A stretch of DNA of 64,000 bases from Pistricoccus aurantiacus (GCF_042682565.1 NZ_JBHUIC010000008.1); one strand, 5' to 3'. Shown: positions 9,333 through 18,667, numbered from the stretch's first letter. Notes: generated by a model not told the origin, from the sequence alone. Numbers and translations are program-made.

Positions 9333-9382
9333 TCGTCACCCCGTGCGTTGTCGATTGCTGATTCATCGCTGGCTGTGCGCCT

Positions 9383-9901
9383 TCATGCGCTTCGCGGGTC
9401 TGGACTCGCCAGCACCTTGTCCGTCTGCTCACGGCGAAACGCCTCCACCGCCTGGCGAATGGTCGCGTCCTGATTGCCCAGAATCTGCGCGGCGAGGAGC
9501 CCCGCGTTGGTGGCCCCGGCCTTGCCGATAGCCAGGGTGCCCACCGCCACGCCGCCGGGCATCTGCACGATGGAAAGCAAGGAATCAAGCCCCTTGAGCG
9601 CCTTGGACTCCACCGGCACACCGAGTACCGGAAGCGCGGTCTGGGAAGCCACCATGCCCGGCAGATGGGCGGCGCCGCCGGCTCCAGCGATGATCACCTG
9701 GAGGCCGCGCTCGGCGGCACTCTTGGCATATTCGAACAGCAGATCCGGCGTGCGATGGGCGGAGACCACTCGGGTCTCGTAATCGACTCCCAGACATTCG
9801 AGCATTTCGACCGCATGCTGCATGATCGGCCAGTCCGAGGTCGACCCCATGATGACACCGACTCGCGGTGACGGGTTTGCTGCCTGCATGGCTTGCTCCA
9901 A
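9383..9901 (-). CDS. purE: N5-carboxyaminoimidazole ribonucleotide mutase
   Basis: PurE moves the carboxylate of N5-CAIR from nitrogen to carbon to give CAIR. At 172 residues it is a normal class I PurE. Motifs visible are GVIMGSTSDWP near the N-terminus, VVSAHRTPD with the catalytic His, GAGGAAHLPGM and the closing GIKxx-type stretch LAIGKAGATNAGLLA. It is the first gene of a purEK operon. A promoter must lie in 9902-10111, which it shares divergently with the HTH gene. Confidence 0.96.
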   Translation of the reverse strand: MEQAMQAANPSPRVGVIMGSTSDWPIMQHAVEMLECLGVDYETRVVSAHRTPDLLFEYAKSAAERGLQVIIAGAGGAAHLPGMVASQTALPVLGVPVESKALKGLDSLLSIVQMPGGVAVGTLAIGKAGATNAGLLAAQILGNQDATIRQAVEAFRREQTDKVLASPDPRSA

Positions 9902-10111
9902 GCAAATAAGGAAAGTGTAGCCGCTGGAAAACCGCGCAGCATAGCGGCTGATGCTCGGGAGACCAAGTCACGAGGAAGCGCTTTATTGCTCGAGGGCAGT
10001 ATCTCGCAATATTTGGATACGCTATTAGACAAATTTCGCGGATTATTCAGTGGAAACTCCTGGAAAAACCTTGCATGCTGACCCTATCGTCAGCCAAACC
10101 TACGGAGCCTC

Positions 10112-10414
10112 ATGAGCACGGCACGATTAACGACCGGTTGGGACGCCCTAGAGTCAATTCCCACGGCACCCGACCTGAACGTTCGAGAACTGGAAAAACG
10201 CACGCGCCTGATGCGCGTGGTCACGAGACAGATCGCGATTTCAGATCTCCCCAACCGCAAGATTGCCCAACGCGCGGGCATTCCTCCCCAACGGCTGAGT
10301 GACCTCTTGGCCGGCAAGATCGAACAGTTCAGCGTCGTCGAACTCAAGGCGCTAAAACACTCCATGGAAGACGTCGATGCTTCCCAAGAGGACGATGCGA
10401 TAACTCCACCCTAG
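10112..10414 (+). CDS. Small XRE/HTH_37-type DNA-binding protein
   Basis: This 100-residue protein has a helix-turn-helix at about 45-70 (NRKIAQRAGIPPQRLSDLLAGKIEQFS), matching the HTH_37 subgroup of Cro/CI proteins often found as antitoxins (HigA-like). No toxin gene lies beside it: purE diverges upstream and a FAD oxidoreductase starts 42 bases downstream. It may regulate that neighbour, or be an orphan antitoxin-like regulator. A candidate ribosome site ACGGAG precedes the ATG. Confidence 0.75.
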   Translation: MSTARLTTGWDALESIPTAPDLNVRELEKRTRLMRVVTRQIAISDLPNRKIAQRAGIPPQRLSDLLAGKIEQFSVVELKALKHSMEDVDASQEDDAITPP

Positions 10415-10456
10415 ACTTATCGATCTTGCACACTCACCTTCCCTACATACCGACAG

Positions 10457-11599
10457 ATGTCGAACGCTGATCGTTCGCTCGTGCTGATCGGTGGCGGTCA
10501 TAGTCATGTCGAGGTCATTCGACGACTGGGTCTTCATCCGCCGCCGCGCACGCAGCTGATACTGATCAGCCGGGAGCGTTACACGCCTTACTCCGGCATG
10601 CTGCCGGGCTTTGTTGCCGGCCATTACCGCTTCTCGGACATGCATATCGACCTGGCGCGGCTTTGCGAGCGCGCCGGGGCGACCTTTATCCAAGACGCGA
10701 CAATCGGCCTGAACCGGACGGAGCGCCGGGTGCGTTGTCAGCGACACTCCCCAGTGGCTTACGATTTTTTGTCTCTGGATATCGGCTCGACGCCGCAGGC
10801 CATTCCCGGCGATAGCGACAACGCGGTGGCGGTCAAGCCGATACCGCGCTTTCGCGAGCGCTGGCTTGCCCTGCTCGAGCGCATTCAGGATTTGCGGGAG
10901 CCAAGAGAGCCGCTGTCCATCGCCATCGTCGGCGGCGGCGCCGCGGGGGTCGAACTTATCCTGGCCATGCACTATCGTTTCAATCAGCTTGAGCGACCCG
11001 GCCCGCAGGCCCCACCCCGCTTTTCGCTGTTTACTCGTAGCACGGATATCCTGCCGACCCATAACGCCTTGGTACGACGCCAATTCCGCCGCCTGCTGGC
11101 CAAGCGAAACATCGAACTGCATACCGGTTGCGAGATTCGAAAGGTAGCTAATGGTTGGCTGGAAGACGGCAACGGCAGGCGCCACCCGGCGGACGAAACC
11201 CTCTGGGTCACCGGCGCCCAGGGCGCGCCCTGGCTGATGGAAACCGGCCTGGCCCTGGACAGTGCCGGTTTTATCCAGGTCGGCCCGACCCTGCAGAGCG
11301 TCAGCGACCCACGTATCCTCGCTGCGGGGGATATCGCCAGTCTGGTCGATCATCCGCGGGAGAAGGCCGGCGTCATCGCCGTGCGTCAGGGGCCGCCGCT
11401 GGCCCGCAACCTGCGGGCGGCGCTCACCGGCAACGACCTCACCCCCTATCATCCCCAGCGTCATTGGCTGTCACTGATCAGCACCGGCGATCGTTATGCG
11501 GTAGCTTCGAAAGGCCGATGGTACCTGGCAGGCCGCTGGGTGTGGCGCTGGAAAGATTATATCGATCGACGCTTCATGGCGCGTTATCAAGACGGCTAA
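10457..11599 (+). CDS. FAD-dependent NADH dehydrogenase-like oxidoreductase, SelD-associated type
   Basis: This 380-residue pyridine nucleotide-disulfide oxidoreductase resembles the domain often fused to or encoded beside selenophosphate synthase SelD. It has an N-terminal FAD motif (LVLIGGGHSHVEV), an NAD(P)-binding motif in the middle (IAIVGGGAAGVEL) and a second FAD contact (ILAAGDIASL). The C-terminal tail has the Trp-rich segment GRWVWRWKDYIDRRF. No selD is present in the window. The tail matters because a second, diverged copy of it lies at 13321-13449 beyond sdaA. The electron acceptor is unknown; quinone is one possibility. Confidence 0.8.
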   Translation: MSNADRSLVLIGGGHSHVEVIRRLGLHPPPRTQLILISRERYTPYSGMLPGFVAGHYRFSDMHIDLARLCERAGATFIQDATIGLNRTERRVRCQRHSPVAYDFLSLDIGSTPQAIPGDSDNAVAVKPIPRFRERWLALLERIQDLREPREPLSIAIVGGGAAGVELILAMHYRFNQLERPGPQAPPRFSLFTRSTDILPTHNALVRRQFRRLLAKRNIELHTGCEIRKVANGWLEDGNGRRHPADETLWVTGAQGAPWLMETGLALDSAGFIQVGPTLQSVSDPRILAAGDIASLVDHPREKAGVIAVRQGPPLARNLRAALTGNDLTPYHPQRHWLSLISTGDRYAVASKGRWYLAGRWVWRWKDYIDRRFMARYQDG

Positions 11600-11878
11600 A
11601 TTAGCCAAGACCAGTACCATTGATACTTGAAAATCGCGAACTCCTGTCACGTTGATGTGAAAACCTCGGTGTTACGGACCTATTCCTTCTGTTCAACCGG
11701 TTGGCGCAAAACGACGAGAAGTCCTATCATTTGAATAAACCTGCCTAGCAGATAGCAGCTACTCCTGGACGACAAGTTGCTCGGTAAAAAATTGAAGTTT
11801 GTAACCATGATCATGGGATATCTACATAAATCCCCCGATAAGCCCAGCGTTTAATTTTATTGAAGAGAGTTTTTACCA

Positions 11879-13315
11879 ATGGAACCGTTATCACCGATAA
11901 AATCCGTCAGCGCATTTGAAATAATAAAAGTCGGGATTGGCCCCTCAAGCTCTCACACTATGGGACCCTGGTGCGCCGCCGAGCGCTTTATCAAATTTAT
12001 AAAATCCAGGACTGACATACAGAAAGTCGATGAAATCACTACCTATCTGTTTGGCTCACTGGCAAAGACCGGCGTAGGCCATGGAACTGATATCGCGGTA
12101 ATCATGGGACTATCGGGGGAAGATTATACTCAAATCGATACCGATACGATTCCTCAAAGGATCGAAACCATAAAGCGCTCAAACACGCTGAAGTTGAATA
12201 GAGAAAAAGATATTCCGTTTGAATACCATAAACATATTGTATTCGATTTCGATCATTCCCTGGATTTTCATCCCAACGGCATGCGTTTTTCAGCGAAACT
12301 ATCTGATGGCGAAACCTTGGAGGCAGAGTATTTCTCTATCGGGGGAGGATTCGTGGTATGCGAGAATGATGAGGAAATCAACAACAATGCGATAAAAACG
12401 CCCTATCCCTGTCATTCCGCGGCAAAAATACTTGAAAACTGCAGCAAGTTGAACATGAGGGTTTCCGAGCTGGTATTTCTGAATGAACAGGCATGGAGGA
12501 AACCGGAAGATATCAGGGCGCAGGCACTTTATATCTGGGACGAAATAAAGAGCTGTATCTTCAGAGGAGTCAACAAGACGGGAACGCTTCCCGGCGGAAT
12601 AGGCGTCAGACGACGAGCGGCGGAATTGAGCCAACGACTGCTTGCAGGAAAAACATTCACTCAAACGGAAGATTGGATGGATGCCATCAAGGAAGGACCA
12701 AGGGATTTCAACACCGTCAATAAATGGGTAAGCGCTTTTGCGCTGGCGGTGAATGAAGAAAATGCCTCATTCGGAAGAATCATCACCGCCCCGACCAATG
12801 GAGCTTCAGGCGTGATCCCGGCGGTAATGATGTACGCCTACTGCTTCACGCCGGATTTCAATGAAGACAAGATCGTCGACTTTATCCTGACCGCAGGGGA
12901 GATAGGCACGCTCTACAAGAAGGGCGCGACCATATCCGCCGCCATGGGGGGATGCCAGGCGGAGATTGGCGTTTCCAGCTCAATGGCGGCGGGAGCGCTG
13001 GCGGAAATTCTGGGCGGCACGAAGGAACAGGTCACGCAGGCAGCGGAAATAGCGATGGAGCATCATCTGGGGATGACCTGTGATCCTATTCGCGGCCTGG
13101 TGCAAATCCCATGCATCGAGCGTAATACCATGGGTGCCATAAAGGCCATTACCGCAGCCAATATTGCACTGGAGGAAGATTCAAGCGGCGCACGCATTTC
13201 GTTGGACGATGTCATCAAGAGCATGTGGGAAACCGCGCAAGACATGAACAGCAAGTACAAGGAGACCTCTGAAGCAGGCCTGGCGAATATTCCCATCAAT
13301 ATCGCCGAGTGTTGA
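11879..13315 (+). CDS. sdaA: L-serine ammonia-lyase, iron-sulfur type
   Basis: It deaminates L-serine to pyruvate and ammonia with a [4Fe-4S] cluster. The 478-residue single chain starts with the family signature FEIIKVGIGPSSSHTMGPW. It contains the probable cluster Cys in MGGCQAEIG, MTCDPIRGL and QIPCIERN. The GPW after SSSHTM, rather than the enterobacterial GPM, recalls Bacteroidetes-type enzymes (from memory). The gene is AT-richer than its neighbours, using many AAA, ATA and GAA codons, and no partner serine transporter is adjacent. It separates an intact oxidoreductase gene from a remnant of that gene's 3' end, so recent transfer is likely. The 279 bases before it hold no visible gene. 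Confidence 0.92.
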   Translation: MEPLSPIKSVSAFEIIKVGIGPSSSHTMGPWCAAERFIKFIKSRTDIQKVDEITTYLFGSLAKTGVGHGTDIAVIMGLSGEDYTQIDTDTIPQRIETIKRSNTLKLNREKDIPFEYHKHIVFDFDHSLDFHPNGMRFSAKLSDGETLEAEYFSIGGGFVVCENDEEINNNAIKTPYPCHSAAKILENCSKLNMRVSELVFLNEQAWRKPEDIRAQALYIWDEIKSCIFRGVNKTGTLPGGIGVRRRAAELSQRLLAGKTFTQTEDWMDAIKEGPRDFNTVNKWVSAFALAVNEENASFGRIITAPTNGASGVIPAVMMYAYCFTPDFNEDKIVDFILTAGEIGTLYKKGATISAAMGGCQAEIGVSSSMAAGALAEILGGTKEQVTQAAEIAMEHHLGMTCDPIRGLVQIPCIERNTMGAIKAITAANIALEEDSSGARISLDDVIKSMWETAQDMNSKYKETSEAGLANIPINIAEC

Positions 13316-13320
13316 ACGCC

Positions 13321-13449
13321 GCATGGCTCGCGCTGCCGGCGGATTGCCAGGCGATGGCCCCGAAAGGCCGGCTGCGTCTGGCGAGCCGTTGGCCATGGCG
13401 TTGGAAGGATCGTTTCGACCGACGCTCTATAGCTCAATATCGAGGCTGA
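13321..13449 (+). pseudogene. Remnant of a second SelD-type oxidoreductase C-terminus
   Basis: The frame ending at the TGA 13447-13449 reads PKGRLRLASRWPWRWKDRFD and then RRSIAQYRG. The intact oxidoreductase ends SKGRWYLAGRWVWRWKDYID then RRFMARYQDG, so about 20 of 31 positions match with the stop at nearly the same place. No start or upstream homology remains: the match begins just after the sdaA stop. It is a decapitated 3' end, not a gene. A further short match (TAAATTAGCCAAGACC at 11597 against TAAGTTAGCCCAAAACC at 13476) may be shared 3' flank, but that is weak. Confidence 0.75.
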
Positions 13450-13521
13450 TTATCGTTTACGCATACCGGGTTATTTAAGTTAGCCCAAAACCTATTACTT
13501 TCCTCACTTTATTCGCCCTTC

Positions 13522-13535
13522 TTGATCCGGATCAA
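13522..13535 (+). promoter_or_regulatory. FNR/Anr binding site upstream of ttrBCA
   Basis: TTGATCCGGATCAA matches the TTGAT-N4-ATCAA consensus perfectly. It lies 117 bases before the ttrB ATG, so the operon is likely activated at low oxygen. Confidence 0.8.
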
Positions 13536-13652
13536 GACCTGTTGCGCGGCATGGGATTAGATTGGTAGCCACTACTAATAGCTATCAACTATTAATAAAA
13601 CCGCGCTATCGGTGCAGCCCGCGAACCGCGGCATCCGACTCACGGAGGCCTT

Positions 13653-14435
13653 ATGGATCCCATTCGACGTTCCCTTCTCGGCCAGCTGGCAAAGCTTACC
13701 GCCGGGGCGGCCCTGGTGCCGCTTTCCAGCGTGGCCAGCGCCGGCATCAACGATCAACCGCCGCGTCGCGGTGGCGATCCGACGAAGCGCTACGGCATGC
13801 TGATCGATCTGCGCCGCTGCATCGGCTGCCAGGCCTGTACCGTCTCCTGCCATATCGAAAACGCCGCGCCGCTGGGCAACTTCCGCACCATTGTTTCCCA
13901 GTTCGAGGTGGAGCACGAGGAAACCGGCGAGTTGGCGACCTTCATGCTGCCCAGGCTCTGCAACCACTGCGAGAACCCGCCCTGCGTGCCGGTCTGCCCG
14001 GTGCAGGCGACCTTTCAGCGGGAAGACGGCATCGTGGTGGTGGACAGCGATCGCTGCGTCGGCTGCGCCTACTGCGTCAACGCCTGCCCCTACGATGCCC
14101 GCTTCATCAACTCACGCACCCAGACCGCAGACAAGTGCACCTTCTGCGCCCATCGCCTGGAAGCCAATCTGTTGCCGGCCTGCGTGGAATCCTGTGTGGG
14201 CGGGGCACGGATCATCGGTGACATGCGCGATCCGGGCAGCGAGATCAGCCGACTGATCAAGGAGCACAGGGATGAACTGATGGTGCTCAAGCCGGAGAAG
14301 AACACCCTGCCCCAGGTGTTCTATCTCGGCATGGACGAGCGCTTCACCACTCGCCCGGACGATGCCAAGGCGGGTATCTGGGATGTACGTAACGAGCAAG
14401 GCAAGGAGATCGGTTATGAATTTGCAAGCCATTGA
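13653..14435 (+). CDS. ttrB: Tetrathionate reductase iron-sulfur subunit
   Basis: This 260-residue four-cluster ferredoxin subunit would pass electrons from the membrane subunit TtrC to the catalytic TtrA on the periplasmic side. It has a twin-arginine-like signal (PIRRSLLGQLAKL) followed by a hydrophobic stretch to about residue 30. Four Cys groups follow: CIGCQACTVSC (56-66), CNHCENPPCVPVCP, CVGCAYCVNACPYDA, and CTFCAHRL with CVESC. The order B-C-A is that of Salmonella ttrBCA, and TtrA next door is recognised strongly. A good GGAGG site precedes the ATG. A sulfur-compound specificity other than tetrathionate cannot be excluded. Confidence 0.88.
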   Translation: MDPIRRSLLGQLAKLTAGAALVPLSSVASAGINDQPPRRGGDPTKRYGMLIDLRRCIGCQACTVSCHIENAAPLGNFRTIVSQFEVEHEETGELATFMLPRLCNHCENPPCVPVCPVQATFQREDGIVVVDSDRCVGCAYCVNACPYDARFINSRTQTADKCTFCAHRLEANLLPACVESCVGGARIIGDMRDPGSEISRLIKEHRDELMVLKPEKNTLPQVFYLGMDERFTTRPDDAKAGIWDVRNEQGKEIGYEFASH

Positions 14436-15582
14436 GGTCCTGGTCCCGCGTTACGGCATCGCCTGGTACCCCTGGGCGGTGCAGTACTTCTTCCTGATCG
14501 CGCTTTCCTACGCCAGCCTGTGGCTGACGGTGCCGGGATTGATCTTCAACAAGTCGCGCTGGTTGCCCACCGCCCGAATCGCCATGCTGGTCTGCGTCAG
14601 CACCACCCTGGTGGGGCCGGTGGCGCTGCTCGCCGACCTGCATCAGCCGCTGCGTTTCTGGCATTTCTATGGCTATCCGGCGCCCTGGTCCTGGATGTCC
14701 CTGGGCAGCTTTATCCTGCCCCTCTACTTGGGAGCGGTGATCGTCTTCGCCTGGATGAGCTGGCGCCCGGCCCTGAAGGAACGCAGCCGCGAGCACGACG
14801 GCTGGTTCACCAAGGTCGCCGGCTGGCTCTCCTGGGGCGACTGGCAGCTCCCCCGCCCGCTGGTGGTGCTGGTAGGTCTCGGCGCCTTGGCGCTGTCCTT
14901 GGGCATCGTCGTCTATACCGGAGCCGAGATAGCCATCGTTCGCGCCCGGCCCCTGTGGCATACCTACTGGCTGCCCTTCGCCTTTGCCGCCACCGGCATG
15001 ATAGGCGCCTGCGGCCTGGTGATGCTGCTCAATCGCATCAGTCAGGCCAAGAGCGCGGACGTCAACCGCCAGATGCTCGGCGTGCTGATCGGCGCCTGTG
15101 TCCTCATGGGCCTCGTCGCCTTCACCTGGTTCCTGGACGGTGTCAACGCGGTGGACAGCTCCGTGGCCGCCGCGCTGGATTCCATCAAGAATAGCCCCCA
15201 GTGGCGCGCCACCGCCCTCTGGGCCAGCGCCTCCGGCATCCTGCTGTTCGCCCTGGCCATTCTGCTGCGCCTGCGCCGCAATCTGTGGCCCTGGGGCTGG
15301 CTGCTGGGGCTGCTGGCGATACACGTGGCCTGGATGTTCCGCTGGGTGGTGCTGATGAATGTCCAGACCGTGGCCCGCAACAGCGCCGGCGCCCATGAGT
15401 ACCACGTCGCCTTCGGCTCCTATGGCTTCCTCGGCATCCTCGGCACCTTCGGCCTGTGGCTCGCCGCCATTCTGATCATCGATCTGTTCATTCCCTGGCG
15501 CGGCAACGAAGCCAAGGCGGTGAACGACCGATCAACATCCTCTTCTTCTGACGTATCTCAAGGAGCACCTAGCCATGGATAA
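14416..15582 (+). CDS. ttrC: Tetrathionate reductase membrane subunit, NrfD family
   Basis: This 388-residue multispanning protein would oxidise quinol and anchor TtrAB. It is built of about eight to nine hydrophobic segments, for example YFFLIALSYASLWLTV and PLVVLVGLGALALSLG. The start is placed at 14416, where AAGGAG is correctly spaced; a longer frame reading exists inside ttrB. It overlaps ttrB by 20 bases and ttrA by 8, so the three are co-translated. The polar C-terminus carries a Ser-rich tail. Length is somewhat above the roughly 340 residues of Salmonella TtrC. Confidence 0.85.
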   Translation: MNLQAIEVLVPRYGIAWYPWAVQYFFLIALSYASLWLTVPGLIFNKSRWLPTARIAMLVCVSTTLVGPVALLADLHQPLRFWHFYGYPAPWSWMSLGSFILPLYLGAVIVFAWMSWRPALKERSREHDGWFTKVAGWLSWGDWQLPRPLVVLVGLGALALSLGIVVYTGAEIAIVRARPLWHTYWLPFAFAATGMIGACGLVMLLNRISQAKSADVNRQMLGVLIGACVLMGLVAFTWFLDGVNAVDSSVAAALDSIKNSPQWRATALWASASGILLFALAILLRLRRNLWPWGWLLGLLAIHVAWMFRWVVLMNVQTVARNSAGAHEYHVAFGSYGFLGILGTFGLWLAAILIIDLFIPWRGNEAKAVNDRSTSSSSDVSQGAPSHG

Positions 15583-18500
15583 GTCACGTCGCCGTCTCCT
15601 CAAGGGCGCCGTCGCCGCCGGCGGTGCCGCCACCTTCGTCGCCGGCTACTCCGGCCCCTTGATCAAGATGGGAAAGGGCGTCACCGGCAGCGCCGGCGAA
15701 AAACCCAAGCACAACATTTATGGCGACGCCTTGGCCCCGGAATACAGCGTGGACGCCAAGAGCGGCGAGCTGACCCTGAATCCGGATCAGCGCACCGCCT
15801 TCACCATCTGCTACGGCTGCACCACCCAATGCGGCGTGCGGGTCCGGGTGGACAACAATACCGACGAAGCGCTACGGGTCATCGGCAACCCCTATCATCC
15901 GTTGTCTTCGGAACCGCATTTGCCCATGAAGACCCCGGTGGCGGAAGCGTTGAAGCACGTCAGCGGCTATCAGGAGCAAGGCCTGGCCGGACGCTCCACT
16001 GCCTGCGCCCGAGGCAATGCGATGATGGCCCAGATCACCAGTCCCTTTCGCATCACCGACTGCCTGAAGCGGGTCGGCGAGCGCGGCAGCCACCGCTGGG
16101 AAAAGATTTCCTTTGAAAAGCTGATCGAGGAAGTCTGCGAAGGCGGCGATCTGTTCGGCGAGGGCCAAGTGGACGGCCTGCGCGCCATCCACAATCACGA
16201 CGAATTGATCGATCCGGACAACCCGGAGTACGGGCCCAAGGCCAATCAGCTGCTGATGATGGAAGCCACGGACTACGGCCGCTCAGCGCTTTTGAAACGC
16301 TTCGGCTTCAACGCCTTCGGCACCCGCAACTACGGCCACCACGGCTCCTACTGCGGCCTGGCATTCCGCATGGGCTCCGGTGCCATGATGGATGATTTGG
16401 CCAAGAACGCCCACACCAAACCAGACTACGTCAATGCCAAGTTCGCCCTGTTCATCGGCACCGCACCGAGCCAGGCGGGCAACCCCTTCAAGCGTCAGGG
16501 CCGACTGCTGGCGGAGGCACGCTCACTGGGCAAGCTGGACTATATCGTCGTCGATCCGGCCCTCAACGCCACCGCCTCTCATGCTTCTCTGGATCGCAGC
16601 CGCTGGATCCCCATTCGCCCGGGCACCGATAGCGCCTTCGCCATGGCCCTGATTCAGTGGCTGCTGGATCACGAGGCCTACGCCGCGGATTACCTGGCCA
16701 TCCCGGATCAGAAGGCGGCGGAGGCCGCCGGAGAACTGGGTCATACCAACGCCACCCACCTGGTGATCGAGACCGAGGAGCATCCGCGTCGTGGCCATTT
16801 CCTGCGCCGCTCGGATCTAGGCGAAGTGGAAGCGGGCAGCGAAGAAGACGAGCTGCTGGTCGTCGACTCTCAAGGCCAGCTGGCTCGGGCCTCCCATACG
16901 GACAAGGCTAGCCTGTTCGTCGACAGGACGGTTCAGACGCCCCAGGGTGAAGTACGGGTCAAGAGCAGCCTGACCAAGCTCAAGGACGCCGCCGACGAGC
17001 ACTCCTTGCAGGAATACGCGGAGCACTGCGGCATTCCTGAAAACCAGATCAGACACATCGCCGAGCGTTTTGCCGCCTATGGCCGCGACGCGGTGGCGGA
17101 CTGTCACGGCGGCATGATGTCTTCCAACGGCTTCTACGCCGCCTACGGCATTCAGATGCTCAACCTGCTGGCGGGCAACATGAACCGTCAGGGCGGTTCT
17201 GCCCACGGGGGTGGCAAGTTCAACGGCATGTCCGACGGCCCGCGCTATGATCTGGAAAGCTTCCCGAACATGCGCAAGCCCCAGGGAGTGTTCGTCTCCC
17301 GCTCGCGCTTCGCCTACGAGGACACCTCGGAATACAAGCGCAAGATAGCCGCCGGGGAGAACCCCTATCCGGCGAAGGCACCCTGGCGCTCGCTTGCGCC
17401 GCCAATCCTTACCGAACAGCTGGCCTCGGCCCTGGATGGATACCCTTACCCGATCAAGGCGGTGATCGGCTGCATGGCCAATCCCTTCTATGGCCAGGCG
17501 GGCATCGAGCCGCTGATCATCGACAAGTTCAAGGATCCCAAGCACCTGGGACTCTACGTGGCGGTGGACGGCTTTATCAACGAAACCAACCGCTACGCGG
17601 ACTACATCGTGCCGGACTCGGTGATGTACGAAGTCTGGGGATTTACCGGCGCCTGGAGCGGTGTGCTCAGCAAGATGACCACCGCCTGCTGGCCGATCGT
17701 CGAACCGCGCCAGCAGAAGACCGAGGACGGCGAGCCGGTGAGCATGGACAGCTTCTTTATCGCCGTGGCCAAGCGCCTTGGCCTGCCGGGGTTTGGCGAC
17801 AACGCCATTCCCGGCGCGGACGGCAAGGTTTACCCCCTCGACCGGGCGGAGGACTACTACCTGCGCGCCGCTGCCAATATCGCCTTCATGAACGAGCCGC
17901 TGCCCGCGGCCAGCGAAAGCGACATCCTGCACGGCGGCGTTCAGCCGCTGCTGCCGAAACTCGAGCGCACGCTTCCCGCAGCCGAGCGCGGCCCGGTAGC
18001 TTACTTGTACTCTCGAGGCGGCCGCTTCCAGGATCACGACGAGGTGTATGTCAAAAACGACAAGCTCGGCAATGCCTGGACCAAGCCGCTTTGCGTCTAC
18101 AACGAACAGGTCGGCACCGCCATCGACAGCCAGAACGGCAAGCCGTACATCGGCACGCCCTGCCTGCGCCTGCCGCAGCTCAGCGACGGTCGCGGACTGC
18201 GGGAAGTATTCAGCGAAAACGACTGGCCGCTGCTGGCGTTCTCCTTCAAGTCCAACATCATGAACTCCTACGCCATCGGCCTGGAACGGCTGCGCATGAT
18301 CAAGCCCTACAACCCGGTTTTGATGCACACGGAAGACGCCAAGGCGAGGGGTATTTCCCACGGCGACACGGTGCGTATTTCCAGCCCCGGCGGCGAAGTG
18401 ATTGGCCTGGCCCTGGTCAGCGAGGGGGTGATGAAAGGCGCGCTGGGCATCGAGCACAGCTACGGCCACACCGAACTCGGCGGCAGCGAGCATGTCATCG

Positions 18501-18667
18501 ACGGCGAGGCCATGGAGTCCCTGGAATGGGTTCGCGCCGGGGTCAATATCAACGACCTCGGCTTCGCCGACCCCACCCGCAAGGTGATGGGCACCTGGCT
18601 CGAAGGCGTCAGTGGCGCCAGCATCCGACAGGGACTGCCGATTCAGGTCGAACGTATGGAGGCGTGA
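15575..18667 (+). CDS. ttrA: Tetrathionate reductase catalytic subunit (molybdopterin)
   Basis: TtrA reduces tetrathionate to thiosulfate at a bis-MGD molybdenum centre in the periplasm. The 1030-residue length agrees with Salmonella TtrA (about 1020). It has a Tat signal (SRRRLLKGAVAAGG), an N-terminal [4Fe-4S] motif CYGCTTQCGVRV with the fourth Cys in STACARG, and the likely Mo-ligand Cys in HHGSYCGLAFRMGSGA. Phrases shared with TtrA include EGGDLFGEG, VDGLRAIH, KFNGMSDGPRY, NPYPAKAPW, AKRLGLPGFGD and NDLGFADPTR. No TtrRS sensor pair is nearby; the upstream FNR box points to oxygen control. A hairpin terminator follows. Confidence 0.92.
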   Translation: MDKSRRRLLKGAVAAGGAATFVAGYSGPLIKMGKGVTGSAGEKPKHNIYGDALAPEYSVDAKSGELTLNPDQRTAFTICYGCTTQCGVRVRVDNNTDEALRVIGNPYHPLSSEPHLPMKTPVAEALKHVSGYQEQGLAGRSTACARGNAMMAQITSPFRITDCLKRVGERGSHRWEKISFEKLIEEVCEGGDLFGEGQVDGLRAIHNHDELIDPDNPEYGPKANQLLMMEATDYGRSALLKRFGFNAFGTRNYGHHGSYCGLAFRMGSGAMMDDLAKNAHTKPDYVNAKFALFIGTAPSQAGNPFKRQGRLLAEARSLGKLDYIVVDPALNATASHASLDRSRWIPIRPGTDSAFAMALIQWLLDHEAYAADYLAIPDQKAAEAAGELGHTNATHLVIETEEHPRRGHFLRRSDLGEVEAGSEEDELLVVDSQGQLARASHTDKASLFVDRTVQTPQGEVRVKSSLTKLKDAADEHSLQEYAEHCGIPENQIRHIAERFAAYGRDAVADCHGGMMSSNGFYAAYGIQMLNLLAGNMNRQGGSAHGGGKFNGMSDGPRYDLESFPNMRKPQGVFVSRSRFAYEDTSEYKRKIAAGENPYPAKAPWRSLAPPILTEQLASALDGYPYPIKAVIGCMANPFYGQAGIEPLIIDKFKDPKHLGLYVAVDGFINETNRYADYIVPDSVMYEVWGFTGAWSGVLSKMTTACWPIVEPRQQKTEDGEPVSMDSFFIAVAKRLGLPGFGDNAIPGADGKVYPLDRAEDYYLRAAANIAFMNEPLPAASESDILHGGVQPLLPKLERTLPAAERGPVAYLYSRGGRFQDHDEVYVKNDKLGNAWTKPLCVYNEQVGTAIDSQNGKPYIGTPCLRLPQLSDGRGLREVFSENDWPLLAFSFKSNIMNSYAIGLERLRMIKPYNPVLMHTEDAKARGISHGDTVRISSPGGEVIGLALVSEGVMKGALGIEHSYGHTELGGSEHVIDGEAMESLEWVRAGVNINDLGFADPTRKVMGTWLEGVSGASIRQGLPIQVERMEA

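Larger units (their letters stand above)
13316..13652. other. Intergenic region between sdaA and ttrB
   Basis: These 337 bases hold the oxidoreductase tail remnant (13321-13449), an AT-rich stretch and a perfect FNR/Anr box. No complete gene is visible. Confidence 0.7.

Noticed and set aside
16817..18493. Long minus-strand frame opposite ttrA
   Set aside because: TtrA matches its family end to end, so this is an antisense shadow.
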